64,000 nucleotides of DNA from Cardinalis cardinalis. Its lineage: Eukaryota; Chordata; Aves; Passeriformes; Cardinalidae. The notes beneath the pieces are model-generated. The model ran no database searches and was not told the DNA's origin. It was given only the letters and a program-made list of their open reading frames with translations. Made by a program: the position numbers and the translations under genes. Of this stretch, positions 50,537-63,497 are shown piece after piece (position 1 is the stretch's first letter; every line of letters starts with the position of its first letter). The DNA is taken from contig JACDOX010000007.1 of assembly GCA_014549065.1 (NCBI GenBank), positions 5,635,034 through 5,699,033 on the forward strand. The letters are read 5' to 3'.

Positions 50537-52784
50537 GAGACTGCAGGCACTTTTCCATAAGTAATTATTTCTTATTTCAATTTTCCTTACTCAGTAAATA
50601 TTTCCATAACAAAGGAAATAAAACCTGAGAAAATATTTCACTAGGGCTTCATTATTTGACCAACTAATAGTAAATAAATGACTGTTGACAGATTTGTGTG
50701 AGTGCATTTTTCACCTGATGTCTTCTTCATCATTTCTNCTAAATAACATTTTTAATTTACTCTGCACACATGAAACAAGGATGCAGCCAATGCTGTCAGA
50801 AATATTTTTCAGTACCCTGTTGCTCCCATTAGGCTGTATCTTGGCATGAATTTTTAAAGGGTTCCTTATAATTTTAAACCCTATTCCTCCCATTCAACTT
50901 GAAAGGGATGCCTACGTTGCCAACAGTTAATGTTCTCATAAATGTTTCTCATAAACATTCCCTTCCTTGCTTTCAACTCAGCGTTTCTGGGATCTTTTAA
51001 AATTATTTCTTCCTCATGTCTACTGTGATCTTGCAAGCTGTTAACAGACTAACTGTGGGCAGAAAGAAAGATCATCTTTGTCCATACAGTGTAAATTCTC
51101 CAGTGTCTTTCCTGACACAGTTCCATTCCTNGGCAGCTCCTTTGGCACACACAGTTCTCTACCTCTTTACACCAGACCCTGACCTCCACCNCAGCTGTCC
51201 TTCCCCTCGTGCCACATCCGTTTTATTTTCTTGGTATTTCTGACATGTGATTTCTTAATACTTCAAGAAATAGGCATTAACTGAATGAAGCAATGATTTT
51301 CAAGCATGCATCCTTTAGTGAGTATATTCACACAAACATTTCCACAAAAATCAATAAAGACTTNTGCACATTTGCACCTAAGGCTGCTCTACAGACTGTT
51401 GAGCTGCTGAAGTATCTTAGACAAACAAAACTGAATGAACTCAAAGGATCTTAGACTTCCCTTCAGTTCTGGACTTCTGTCTGGGTTAGTCTTCACCTCA
51501 TTCTCCATGTGTTAAACCTCTCAAAACAAGCTGCTTTCCTGCCTTTCTACTACCTTATAATTGGCATTAACTTTTCATTTGCAGCAAGAAAAACACTACA
51601 CAGTTTCTTTAACTGCATTTAACACTGATCTCTTCCCCTAGGCATGCAAGTTGCCACTTCTGTTGTCGCCCTGAGCCCTTTCCTGTAGCACTGCTTTGGT
51701 TTTTTCAGAAAGGTATCTGTGACGAAAAAGACAGAATTCCTTGACACAATTTCTCTTTCCTTTAAAAAGCCNTCAGTTTTCCTTGTCAACAGCTCCTGTG
51801 CTTCAGATACCTCAACCCTCCTCCCANTCTTGCTGTAGGTTGCAGTATTTCTTCAGTGACCTCTTTTCCTTGTTACCCTAGGGATGGTTGCCCAGGCTTT
51901 TCCAAACAGGGATATAATTATGTTCAGCTGTTTTTTGGTTTTCTTTGTTTAAGACGTGTCCACCCTCAAGTTAAAAAGTATCNGTGAACATTAAACCAGC
52001 TCAGGCCTGGCATACCCAGCCGACATAACCAGAATACAAAGATTTTGAGACTGCTAAAAGGAACTGTCATGCAACTTTGAAGAGATATGTGCAGACACAG
52101 AAGCAGAGGGAGTAAGTTCCTCTAGTGCTGCACCACACATGACTGCTCTGTGCCTCTGCAGTCCTGCAGANACTGGGGCCAGCTGGACAGTGCTGTCAGG
52201 TCAGGCTGAGGGAGGAGATGCTACCATGGGACCCTAAGCTCACCGTAGCTCTAAAGCAAGAGAGAGATGTGAGGAGCAGGGAGGAAGTATGAAGTCCTAC
52301 TAGTTCATACAGCACATATGGCATGTGAGGAACATGCTGGGAGCAGGGTAGGAGTCTACAGCTGACAGGATACAGCCCCGACAGCAGGACAGGACTGTCC
52401 CTGGGCAGGCCTCTGCTCACTACCTCCTTCCAACCCAGGTATGTCGTATTTCCCTTTGGAAAAGAGCTACTGTCTAATGTTTTATTGCTTAGAAAGGATG
52501 GACAGTAGGCTAGGACATTCTTGATTTTCCCTATTTTACTGTTCTTCTGCTTTTACTTTGAAATTGGTATGTGCTTCCTTCTGCTGCTACACTGGATCCA
52601 TTACAATCTAAATTTTTCCTTTCCTCCTTTGCTCTTACATGAGTCATTCTACTGCTTCCCCTCTGCTCAAAGCAGTCACAGCAGTTTGCTCCCACGTCTG
52701 TCCAGTGAGATTTTGTATTCCCCCCAGGATGGACATTCCAAGGAGTTTCTTGTATCACAATTTGTGCCGATTGCTTCTTCTTTC

Positions 52785-53095
52785 ACAGGGAGCCACTGAG
52801 AAGAAGCTTCCCTGAACTTTACATCTTCAACCAGTTTTCTTTTTTGTAAGTACAAAGTGCACAGGAGTGCCTCCTTTTGTCGTCTCCTTTACCACCTGGA
52901 GTGGAAAACTGTCATTAGTGCACTCCATAGATCTCCTGGACCACTAGGTCATGGTGTGCCCTTCTCTGCTGTCCCTCCAGAAATTATTGTGGTGGCTGAA
53001 GCTCCCTTGTGAGCAACAGGACCTGTGAACATGAGGCTTCTTCCTGAAGAAGTCATCATCTACTTCTTCCTTATGGGTACTTCTGGCAACTTGGA
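52785..53095 (-). pseudogene. CR1 LINE ORF2 endonuclease-domain relic
   Basis: On the minus strand, broken frames carry the landmarks of the CR1 APE-type endonuclease C-terminal half. In order: KEEVDDDFFRK, NFWRDS.EGH, RRSMECTNDSFPLQVVKET, then FVLT and, after a frameshift, VEDVKVQGS. In intact CR1 these correspond to a PPDQEEEVDEAFY-like segment, the ICW.DNTAGH block, RRFLECI.DNFL.QV, and the LDLVLTNKEGLV.DVKV segment. The domain nicks target DNA. Here stops and frameshifts abolish it, and the GDFNHPD motif holding catalytic residues is eroded. Both edges are approximate, and it is not joined to any other CR1 piece. Confidence 0.82.
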
Positions 53096-53134
53096 GAGGT
53101 GATTTCACTGGTCAGGATTTGCAGCAGACATGTC

Positions 53135-53177
53135 TGTGTAAGTTAATATGTTTAATATGTGTAAGTTAATATGTTTA
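53135..53177. repeat. 23-bp tandem duplication
   Basis: tgtgtaagttaatatgttta begins at 53135 and is repeated from 53158, giving a 23-bp period over nearly two units. It lies just left-flanking the CR1 endonuclease relic in that element's orientation. Confidence 0.85.
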
Positions 53178-53899
53178 TGTGCTCCTGAGAATGGCCAGGA
53201 GGAGAAGTGGTTCTCCAGATCAGAAAGACAAAGGCAATGCTTTGTGGTGCATATGTATATCCGTAATCATGAGGAAATGAAAACAAGGTCCATGGATGGA
53301 AGCGTCTGCTGCCACAAAAAAAACCCACACCAGAAAGAGAACTGCAGAGGGTTGCGTGTTCCAGCCCTTTGTGAAGTCTGTTATTACAGACCCTTGGCTC
53401 TGGAGAAGACAAAATGGGGAGGAGACAAAGGATTGGGAATACAAGTGGAACCAAGGGCAGATAGACCCAGACACCAAAAGGTAAATGCTANGACCAATTT
53501 TTTCCCCACTGAGATGGTGTATCTGTCAGCAGTTAGTCTACAAGTGGAGTTTAGAATGAGCTCCTTTTACCACAAAATTGCCAAATATGCCTAATCTATC
53601 CCACCCATTTTAGAACCTTCAGTAATAGAGCAGATGTGGTGCATGCCCTGCAGGCCAAGCAAATTGTTCACATGTCGTGTTTTGCTCAAGGATACAATTT
53701 GATTGTCAGTGATTTCTTATGCAAACATAAAAACATACAGAACATAATAGCTATTTTGTTGGAAGGCTGCAGTGGGTACAGCAGTTTCTTCACAACCTGA
53801 CATACTTGGCAAAAAATTTCAGCCACAAAATCTCAAAACACAAATCACAAGGGATTTCTCACCCACAAAAAGCTTTAGTGATGGTTTCTGTCACATGAA
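53178..53899. other. Unique non-coding sequence
   Basis: Contains a 148-codon stop-free frame (53148-53594, crossing an N) and overlapping frames on the other strand. None shows a domain, and chance is the simplest explanation. Confidence 0.5.
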
Positions 53900-54000
53900 C
53901 CATAAAATGGTTTGGGTTAGAAGGGAATTCAAAGACCATCAGGCCTCAAATGTTTCCAGAGATGAGATATCCACAGCTTCTCCAGGTGAACCAGTAAGGG
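53900..54000 (-). mobile_element. CR1 LINE 3' fragment with internal deletion
   Basis: Antisense CR1. 'cataaaatggtttgggttag' (53911-53930) and 'aagggaattcaaagaccatc' are followed directly by 'caaatgtttccagagatgag' and 'atatccacagcttctccagg'. The usual block between them (caaccccctgccatggg... to cttgaac) is missing, about 75 bp by comparison with the copy at 1301-1745. The octamer tail is worn away. Confidence 0.85.
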
Positions 54001-56130
54001 CATTTTAGTGGCAACAAGCAGGGTACACAGGGGCAGTGCGTACACTGAGTGCATTTCTTAGAGAAGCCTCCAGGTAGAGTAATTCTAACAAGACCTTTAA
54101 GAGAAAGTGTAATAATAGTGAGCTCAGGTATGTTATGTGGGCCACATCATCCTCCTTGTTTTCATGGTCAGAGAACAAAGTCCCTGAGATTACAGCTGCA
54201 TTGTTCCATTTGGTGGACACATGACTAGTTGAACCATACAATGAATTACTCATGGCTTTATTTTTAGACCTTCATTTCAGGTACTTCTGCAACTATCCTT
54301 GTCTGGCATGACAATGCATGGCACAGGGAGTCAGACCTCCAAAAATAGTAAGCATTCTACATTTTTGGTGGGAGAACACATTGGAGAGCACTCACACTGT
54401 CACACCCAATATAATTCTGCCTCTTGCTGCTCCAGATACCATCTTTGACACCTCTGTCAGCTCCTAAAATGGAACCAAAACTATGGGATCAGTAAGAGCA
54501 ACTCATAAATGGCAGAGGACAGTTAAAGCAGCCTTTAAATTATCAATGCAGAGAAGAATCCCTTATTAACTCCTCCACAAATCTTCTCTTTTTTTTCTTA
54601 TCCTCTCTCCCTGTAAAAAGATCTCTGTCTCAGTGATTGCTTCTGGATGACTGCAATCCTCAGATTTTCACTAACTACTTTTGGGTAACTAGAGAGATCA
54701 TCTTTGGGCTAGGGTGTCCAAAAATGTCCTTGAGAGTGGCACCTCAGTCACTTGGGAAATCAAAGACATTTCTGGCTTCATTCAAATATTTTCCTGGAAA
54801 AATATACTGCCTTCCTATCAGCTCTGGAAAGGAGTAATACATGATGTATGCCTTGCCATACCATCTGTGCAAACTTACCACAACATATAGCAGTTTTCAC
54901 ATCTGTAGTTCCAATTATCCATTTTAAAACAAATACATTTTCGGTTAAATCCAAAACTTTTGATTTGTCCAATCAGAACTCTTTCTCTGGTAAGGCAAGG
55001 AATGCCTACATGCCTAACCAAAGCATAAAAGCAGTCCCACTGCTTTACATGGGGATCTTTACATGTATGGGAGCTGGTGCCTTGGTAACTGGAATCTGAG
55101 GGCCAAATTCTCTGCTAGTGTTGTCCTGTAAAAACCATGTCCTTCAATTCAGCTCCACTGATTTATCTGCCCAGACTGCATAATGAAATTTAGCCAACTG
55201 GAAAGTGGAATATAAAAGCATGTCAGGCTTTACAGTAGAAAGCCTTGTAGCTAGCATTTGTTTGGACAAATAACAAGCCCTGAAGATGTTGGCTAGATTT
55301 CCTTAACAAGTAGTCTTATTAATGTCAATCCCCTGTATGAAGAACACTGTGTTAATCCCAAGAGTTTAAACAGAAAAAAAATTATACTTTTTTTCATTTA
55401 TAAATAAATGAAATTAAGGTCACAATGACAGGACCAGCAAGTAGGTGCGTGGTTCCCTCACAACCTGCAGCTCCCCACTGTACTTCCCTGTTCTTACAAA
55501 GCCTTAGGATCAAGAGTGTGAAAATGCTCATTAGTTATCCAAGAAACTACTCATCCTATGCCCAGGTAATGGCTTCAAGGAACATTATTTAGAAGTCAAA
55601 ACAGCAACTGTCTTGAAAGACTTAGAGAGTTGAAGTCACCCTATGGCTTGCTTTCCGCTAGTTTCATTCAGCAGTGTTCTCTTTGTTTCCTTCGGCTCCA
55701 TTTCTTGTTTATTTGTTTCCTGTTGTGTAACTTTTGTCCAGCAAAACTTCAGACTGACTCAAGCTCTGCGATGTCCACTGGAAGGTGGAGGGGTAATGTT
55801 TTGGCATGTTTTGGGCTGTGCCAGATGTGCTGTGTGGAATGGATTTTTGCTGGTGGTTCCCCACAGGTTGGGCATGAAACATGGCTTGCCTTGTTCATAA
55901 ACCCATCCAGCCCTCACACGTTCTCCTGTGCCACAGGTGACTCCAATGTTTAATGTAACTCTAACGTAAAGAATAGCAGAGCTACTTAAACAGAGATGAG
56001 TACCACTCCAAAACAAAATCTGTTTGTATTTATATTTAAAAACAGGAGGTGTATCCTCTAGCAGATATTCCAGTCTGCCTGGAAAGCGTATATGCGCTAT
56101 TAAGGGAGGCTTACAAAGGCTTTGACGATT

Positions 56131-56187
56131 CCTATGGTAACCCAGTAGAAAGGCTGTTTCCATGGGGACTAGCCAAGCCTATAAAAA
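56131..56187 (+). promoter_or_regulatory. X-box-like site plus TATA-like motif
   Basis: cctatggtaacc (56131-56142) resembles an RFX/X-box half palindrome. 38 bp further on, TATAAAAA (56180-56187) resembles a TATA box. There is no CpG enrichment and no open frame or splice pattern downstream. Weak. Confidence 0.2.
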
Positions 56188-59186
56188 CCTTCTGTCTTCA
56201 TTAGAGTATCTCTGACACTGAATGCTTTAACAGTTACTGTTCTGGAATAGTTAACAACAATCTCTGCTCTGGGGAGAGAATAAATTCTTTCCTTCCGGTG
56301 GAAGTCCAGTTATTTTGTCAGCTTTCGGTAATACTCAACTGAATACCTGTCATGTATCAATATAAGGGACATACTAAACTGTGGTATGCACTTCAGAAAG
56401 CACTCTGATTTACCCTCCCCAGCATTTCAGTATATGCACATTATGCATTTAGAAATGCAGTTAATTTAAGCATAAGGACAGAAGAAATCATACTCTTTAA
56501 ATTTCATAAGCATCAAATATATCTGGGTGTCTGTGTAGTNGATTATCTGTCAAGGTAGTGTTCTGGTTCCCATTCAGATTCCCCTTCTCAGTCACTCACA
56601 ACTCCTTCTAATATACTCTACAAAAACAAAACAAAATTATTTCTTTTGAATGTAAATCTTTCTTGCTTGATCTCAGCCAAATTTGCTTTTCTCCTTACTT
56701 TTTTCCTTTTCTTCTTTTTCCTTTCCTACAAACTCAACAGTTTTTGAGTTATGCAAGTAGAAATAAAGCTTTATTTCTTCCGTATGTTCTACACAAAGCA
56801 TTTATACATTCTGAACTCAAAAATGCCTGAAGGAACAAACTTCAAATTTCATCTCAGCAATGTCTGCATCATCATTAATATTGCCACCTCTTTCCTATAT
56901 ATTAATGTGACTAATTTCTATTTTCCATTCCCTTTTCCTTTAGTATAAGAGCCTTTCTTAGCACTCTCCCTCCCATGTCTCTGGGGTATTATTCTGCATG
57001 GTGTCTAAGCTAAAATATGCAGACCTTGGAGTAAATATATCAAAGAAACATACACATTAAAATCTCTGAATAATTTTTAAAGAGTTTAAAAATATTCCCC
57101 AAATTTTCTTTGTCTCCAGATGCAGCCCCAGTGCAGTATGAGTTCTTGACTGGATTCTTAGTATCAGCTTAAGAAGACTAAAATTATTTCTCTCTATCTT
57201 AAAAAACCAAATGTCCAGGTGCCCTTTATGACAATATTTGAGGCATTTCCTTAAAAAGCCATAGCTGTGGTCCCTTGCTGTTCATAAAAACCTTAATAAA
57301 GATTTTCTTCTTTATTTAATACATTTAATAATGGAAAGTTCTCTTCAAAGTAGGGATTCAGCATTTTTCAGGAAAAATCCCCAAAAACAGGAGGATTTTT
57401 TTTATGTCATAATTTTGTTCCACACTTGCAGATTTAAATTCATCAAAGAATAAATATCACAACACCCCTCCATTTTGGATGGATAATGGCAAAGATGATG
57501 GTTGATGCACCCAGCCAGGACCACTGTATCTCCGCTCATTTCATAAACTGTTGCTAAGAAGCATCCTCCAGCCTGGGAGGTTTAGAGAGCCCAAAGCCTT
57601 CATGTATCTGTCTCTGAGGCCAAGCCTAGCTCAGCCTCAGCAGTTGTGCAGGCTTAGGTTCTTCAAACAAGACACTGCTTAGATTAATCTGTCACTCATG
57701 GAGCATATGTGACAAAGCCAAAAAGTAGCATCACACTTTACAGCTTTGCTTTCTGTAAAGACGCTTTGGTTTCCCCCTTGAAGTTCAGAAACTGAAAATT
57801 GTTTTGATGCAGAAAGGAACTGAAAATTGTTCTGCCATCTCTCATGTTTATAACTCTTTTCCATGTACTAGCGTGCTCAGAAAAGCACCATACACACACC
57901 ACCTGAAAGACACATCTCTTGCCACTTGATCATAACTGCTTATTTTCCAATATGTGTTTAGACACATTGCCAAAGACAGTTTCTGAATTATACACTTGAT
58001 TCCAAGTATCACTTGATTACAGATTGCAGGGTGTAAATGCACCTTCTGGCATGGTATAATCTGATGAAGTTCCTGGATCAGTCAGAGCACTTTGGGTCAT
58101 GATGGTTTTCTTTTTCATACTAATGCTGAGGTCTGACCTTGTCTTAACTACCCAAACTGAGAACAAAGCTTCATGTACTTACTTGAAGTCAGAGCAGCAA
58201 CAAGAGGATAAAAAAGGCTTACCTACTTAATAACTTTCTGATTGAGGATATGCAGTGCCTTTTTGAAAATAAATGGTATCTGATTAGGAAAAATTAAATT
58301 AAAAATAAAAAGAGGGAATACTATCTAGCATACATACACAATAATGCTAGTTTATGCCTCAGTCTGTGTGAGGATCAAAGTTTTTAGAATTGCAATGGGA
58401 TTAAAATCCAATTTTGTTTGAGTGCCCTACTCACTGAATCTCCTTAGGCACACAGGCCTATAGATATATATTCTTTCCCTTAAATTTACTTATTACTGAA
58501 ATTGCCATATATTCATGGCTACTGCATATGCCAGCCAGACACACCACCAAATGCTTCCACCATTCTGAAAAATATGAGTCTTAACCTGTTGTGAAACAGG
58601 ACACAATACTAGCCAGAATTCTGTAAACCCAGGATTCTGTGAAGCAGTATTCTGTGAACCTGCTTGCACTGCTGGGCAAGCAGACTCTGTCTATCCCTGT
58701 CTCCCTGTCACCATAATCTACATCTTCACAGGCATTCAAAGTAAAAAGAAATGTCACTCAATAGGCACCGTAACACCTGTCAATCTGAACAATGAAAGCA
58801 ATTATCTTGAGGATGACCTCTTCTAAGGAGATGCCTTAAAATTACACAGCTTTTAAAATTCCAGCGTTTGCATGTTGCTCAGCTCAAACAGTAACATTTA
58901 GACGGTGACAATATCACCAGCACCCCTTCAAGCAGAGCCCAGGGAATGCCCCTGAATCAGCAGNGTATGTGCCAGCTGGACAGAATAAGGTCACTTCTCT
59001 CCCTTACATCCCTTTCATAGCAAGAAATTGCTGAGAGGAGTAAGCCTCACTTGATGTTCTTGTAGTCAAGAAATCGTTGCCAATTATTGCAGCTGTGAAG
59101 GATCCCTGTCCAGGNTAGGGATGGCTCCTGAAGCCAGTCCCAAGGGGCACAGTGTGCAGACATTATAATACCAAGGGCCTGAGTGC

Positions 59187-59224
59187 TATAAAGGGAGAAG
59201 CCTGGGTGATGAGCGAGCTCGCTC
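59187..59224 (+). promoter_or_regulatory. TATA-like motif followed by a 14-bp CpG palindrome
   Basis: TATAAAG (59187-59193) lies 18 bp before gagcgagctcgctc (59211-59224), a perfect palindrome with two CpGs in a CpG-poor region. A donor-like g|gtgaga follows at 59234. The arrangement resembles the promoter region of an LTR or a small TATA promoter. I could not match a family, and the 72-codon frame downstream has no recognisable domain. Confidence 0.25.
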
Positions 59225-60902
59225 CTTCTGCGTGGTGAGACTTACAGTTCAGGATGATTCAGTTAGGGAGTATGTCAGCAGAGAGTTTTTAATCTTGTTA
59301 AAGAAAGCAGTCTTCCTTCCTATTGGATACCTACTGGCAGTCTCTAGAGAGATGACTTCTTCCCAGTGCTGCACAGGATCCCACTGCTTGCTGTGCTGGA
59401 AGGAATGTGTCAGAACTAATCTTACAATAACAAGTTGCACTAACTGCTGACATGAATCTTGGCACTGACGTAAGCCTGAGTTGTTTAATTAGTATTTATG
59501 AAAGATGAAGTGATACGGTTCTTCAAAAAACGGTTACATTCTGTTACCATAATCTGTTATCGTAAACTGATATAAAGATTTCAACCAAACTAAGATTACT
59601 TGGGAAGGGGAACAGTTATCTAGGGTTTAATAAAGCAGAGAAGAAATTTGGGGAGCACAGCATTATGAGGAAGTAATTACATAAGCTTTGGCTTCATTTC
59701 CAATTAAGCATCTCATTTTAAAAAAATTATTTTGAGTGAAAAACTCAGCTTCTTATCATGACTGCATTCTGAAAAATAGGTGGCCACCACAAACGTTTTA
59801 AATTGTGATATTCTAGCAGGGATGTATTAATTGATCACATTGGCAAAATCTGGATCAGAATTTAGTATCTCCCTAATTAAAAAAGAAACACTTCCATGAT
59901 TCATAGAGCACTATTCAAAATGCAGAACTTCACAGGCAGCAAAACTTATAAAAATAAATCCAATTAGTGTTTGGTAGATTTCTTTAAATTGTTAATTAAT
60001 GTTAAATTTCTATAGATTAATAATAACATACGTATACACAGACACAGCATATTCTTCCATCTTCAAAAAAGAAATTCATTAAGAAATTGTTATTAAAAAT
60101 TTCCTGGGGATATTTTCAGGTGCTTTTCCACTGTGATAGCATTAGCTCATGATAAATTCTGCCCATAGCTCCAAAAGTGTTTCATTTCCACAATCAGATT
60201 TCTTTCTCCCCTTGAAAATTGGATGGGATGTTGTTTGAATAAAAGGATACTCAGCAACATTCCTCTGTATTTTTCAAGCCAATTTGTGCATATCTCCAGG
60301 GAATGACCAAGGACTTAGGGCTACCCACAAGGGTGGGAAACATTTGAGCATGAGTATTTAGCACAGTGATACTTCATGTTAGCATTTCTATGAATTTACA
60401 TTGGGAATGAAACAAACAGCTCCCAAGTGTTAGACTTGTTCTTCCTTCAAAGCCCTTTCCCATGCACATATTTGTGTTAAACCGAGGGCTGATGGAGGCC
60501 TTGCAAAAGGAAGTCTGACGTTATCAAGGTAAATTACTTTCTTTCCATGCCTCTCATTTTCCTTCCATACAGAGAGAGGGAAATCTGTGGTGTCAGGTTT
60601 TTAAAAGCCTCTTTCAGGAGATTTTTCTCATGTCTTCACTACCTGGATCGGTCTCATTTCTTTGCATTCAAGCTTCTGCAAAATGAGTAAAATATATGTC
60701 TCTCTTGTTACTATATTCCTTCCCAGTAGTCACCATTCTCCACATCTTTAGTGCAATTTAATCATGTGCTGAATTTTGCCTCCAGGTCAGGACTTTATAT
60801 TCACTAAGAGACTGGTTTTCCTGCAATATGTGTCCACAATAAACAGTCTATACACAGCATTGCTTTGATCTTTTATCCTAACTACACATCACAGTATAAA
60901 GA

Positions 60903-61030
60903 TCACAGAATATATTGAGTGGAAAGGGACCTTTAAAGGCCATCTAGTTCAACTGCCCCAACATGAGCATGGACACCTCCCACTAGAGCAGGTTTCTCAG
61001 AGTCCCATCCAACCTGGCCTTGAGCATCAC
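60903..61030 (-). mobile_element. CR1 LINE 3' fragment
   Basis: Antisense CR1: tcacagaatatattgagtgg, then 'aaagggacctttaaaggcca' (60924-60943), 'ctagagcaggtttctcagag' and 'cccatccaacctggccttga' (61004-61023). Similarity stops there, so only about 125 bp survive. The octamer tail is reduced to one damaged unit. Confidence 0.93.
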
Positions 61031-61329
61031 ATCTTGTTTTTCTCTGAAAGACCCTCTGCTTCCCTGAGTCTCTTTTATCCCATTNTTGTGCAGTGGGTTT
61101 CTCAGTTAAAGCCACTGTCTGCTCTCCAGCTTCCCTAGGTAGGTTAGGAACCACAACACTCCTATGATTCAGCTATTCTCCATCTTTTAGTCTAGATCCT
61201 TCCCTTTCATATACACACTCACATCAACACTGTCCACTTCACTCTTTCAACCTCATCATGGTGATCCCTAGCCTACTCAACCAGTGTTCACTTCCATTCC
61301 TTTCAGTGACTTTAAAATGTCTCAGAGTC

Positions 61330-61346
61330 ATATATATATATATACC
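61330..61346. repeat. Short (TA)n run
   Basis: About eight TA units followed by a short CA-rich stretch (cctacacacacatacacgt). A minor simple repeat. Confidence 0.8.
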
Positions 61347-62604
61347 TACACACACATACACGTCTCAGACATGGCAGAAAGGCAAAGACTTTGTGCATTA
61401 GAGTACAACAGCACACAGAGTTGAGTATGGCCTCTNTATTTCTTTATTGAGATCTATGTGTACCTGAGGAATGAGATTCAGTTCTTTAGCTAAGAGGAGA
61501 ACACCAAAGGGCTAAGGAGAGAACACCTACATCAAGGTAGTGATGAGACACTCTTCCCTGCCCCTTGCTGTTAAACTGATACTGAGGGAAGAAGGACCAG
61601 TAGTGAACATATCCCATACAGATTTTGCTCACCAGAAGGGAGGAAATGTTTAAGACAAATGCATAGAGGAAAAGCCTAGTTTCCATTGATCANTGAAAGA
61701 AACTATTGAGTGCTGCAGCATCGTAGGCTTAGACACTATCTGTTACATGTATTGCTGCCCAGCACTACTTCTTCATCTCTGATTCACAGAGGGCAAAACT
61801 CAATCAGAGCCCTGAATTTTAAATAATTTTCTGGCATCTCAGGGATTTAGCTGTAATATCTTGTTCAATCCAAAATGCTGAGGAAGAGATTGTAAGGTGA
61901 CAAGGCAGTGGACTAGCTAGAACCCCCTCTAGCTGTGGGGTTGGGAGCCCATTTCACCAGTCTGACAGCCTTCTTCACCAGGACTCAGAGCGTCAAGAGC
62001 TTCTCAAAGTCCTCCTGGGTCGGTACAGCTTTCTGCCACCCCCAAACAGGCGGGTGGTTGTCAGGCACAATCTGGCCTGGACTGTTTTTCATTGTATAAA
62101 GTTGCTATGGTATCACCAATTAAAAATTCTAAAAAATAATCTGCATCTGTACAGCATGCTAAAATAACCTACCAAATGACACGTCCTTTCGTAGAAAGCG
62201 AGTCTACTAATTGCTGAGGGGCAGATTCCTCCACCCTTCCTCTCGCTGAACAGTGCCTTCAAGCTGCAAATACTCCCACTGCTTTCAGCATTTGCCAAGC
62301 CTAAGTTTTCCACAGAAACCATGAGTCAGGCTCCAAAAATCAGGAGACAAGCTTAAAAAATCATGAGATGTAATTACAGCAGGTGAAGTATTTTGCCTTG
62401 ACGATGGATTTGGCAAAGTGGGCATTTAGCACAAGAGTCAACCTCACAGCTAAAAGCAGGTGATCAGCAGCTTTAGCAGAGTGATCCCATCTGAAAATAT
62501 GTGGTCTAACACTTCAAAGCTTTTTGTTAGTGTCTAGCAGGAGGAAACTGAGATCTGTGTTTCCATAATAATTTTCTTTCCTCTCAATTTTCATCTTTCT
62601 CATT

Positions 62605-62615
62605 CCCCCCCCCCC
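62605..62615. repeat. C11 homopolymer
   Basis: Eleven C between catt and ttttt. Homopolymers of this kind are prone to length error in assembly. Confidence 0.9.
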
Positions 62616-63474
62616 TTTTTCTGACCCTTCACCTTATTTCCAAATGCATTTCAGTAGATAGGTCATTGCAAGAAGGAGGTGAAAGTCAAGACTCAGATAC
62701 AAAAGACAGTTTTGGTAGCCAGGGGTCTGACAAAGTCATGGATGACAGAGCTGGCCTGTGAAGACAGCACCAGACTCCCTGGAAGAGTTGGGCTTACTGA
62801 CCACAAGGTAGAACCTAGCACTGACCTGGTGGACATGAGCAACAGGCAGAGTTTCTGTTTTCACAAAGTCTCTGGTTTCACAAAACTTTGGTTTCCCCGC
62901 AGTGACCTATAGGCTTAATACCAAAGACTTGAGATCAAATGACTTTAAGACTAAGCTTCAGACAGCGGTGAGATCATAAACTCAAGACCTGTATTCCCTC
63001 TTCCATCTCACAAGCTCCTCCTTCATGGTCAAGAACTCCAGCTGATGCCCCCAGCTGAGCACCACAGACAGGTGCTGGGGCCCTGGGCGCACCAGCATGC
63101 CATACTGACTCTGACTGACCTCTCTGGCCCTTCCCTCTTGGCTGGTGGCTCCATGTACCCTTTGCTGCTGCCCAAGCGGTGTCCCTAGGAAGGCTTGTCC
63201 TTAGCTGCCCTTCCAACCCTGGCACGCTGACTGGCCCTCCTCAGTGCGGAGCTCAGAGCTCATCCTCAGGGATGCCATTATGCTGCCCACCTCCAGGTCA
63301 GTTATGTGACAGAACAGCTCATGTCATGCCATGGAGGCACCTGAATTTAACCCTGGGCTGGCCTCGTGTTGGGAGCGCAAAGGAGGCAAACATAGACAGC
63401 AGAGCTGAGGGCCATCACTCTTCCCCCGATGACAGGAACAAACGTGAGTGCAAGTACAACATGCTGAACATGCA

Positions 63475-63497
63475 GACAAGTCAGAGACAAGTCAGAC
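63475..63497. repeat. 11-bp tandem duplication
   Basis: Two copies of gacaagtcaga head to tail. Recorded as local slippage. Confidence 0.8.

Larger units (their letters stand above)
47706..52784. other. Unique non-coding sequence
   Basis: AT-rich. At 50397-50420 the unit aatgataatatca is repeated around an N. A GC-richer stretch at 52140-52440 is not assignable. No gene seen. Confidence 0.5.
54001..60902. other. Unique non-coding sequence
   Basis: Apart from the weak promoter-like motif groups at 56.1 and 59.2 kb nothing was recognised. Frames of 107 and 134 codons overlap on opposite strands at 55630-56163 and have no domain. Confidence 0.5.

Noticed and set aside
53148..53594. 148-codon stop-free frame, plus strand
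   Set aside because: Begins inside a tandem duplication, contains an N, and overlaps 85- and 100-codon frames on the opposite strand. No domain.
55630..56163. Overlapping 107- and 134-codon frames on opposite strands
   Set aside because: Mutually overlapping with no domain in either; typical of chance open frames.
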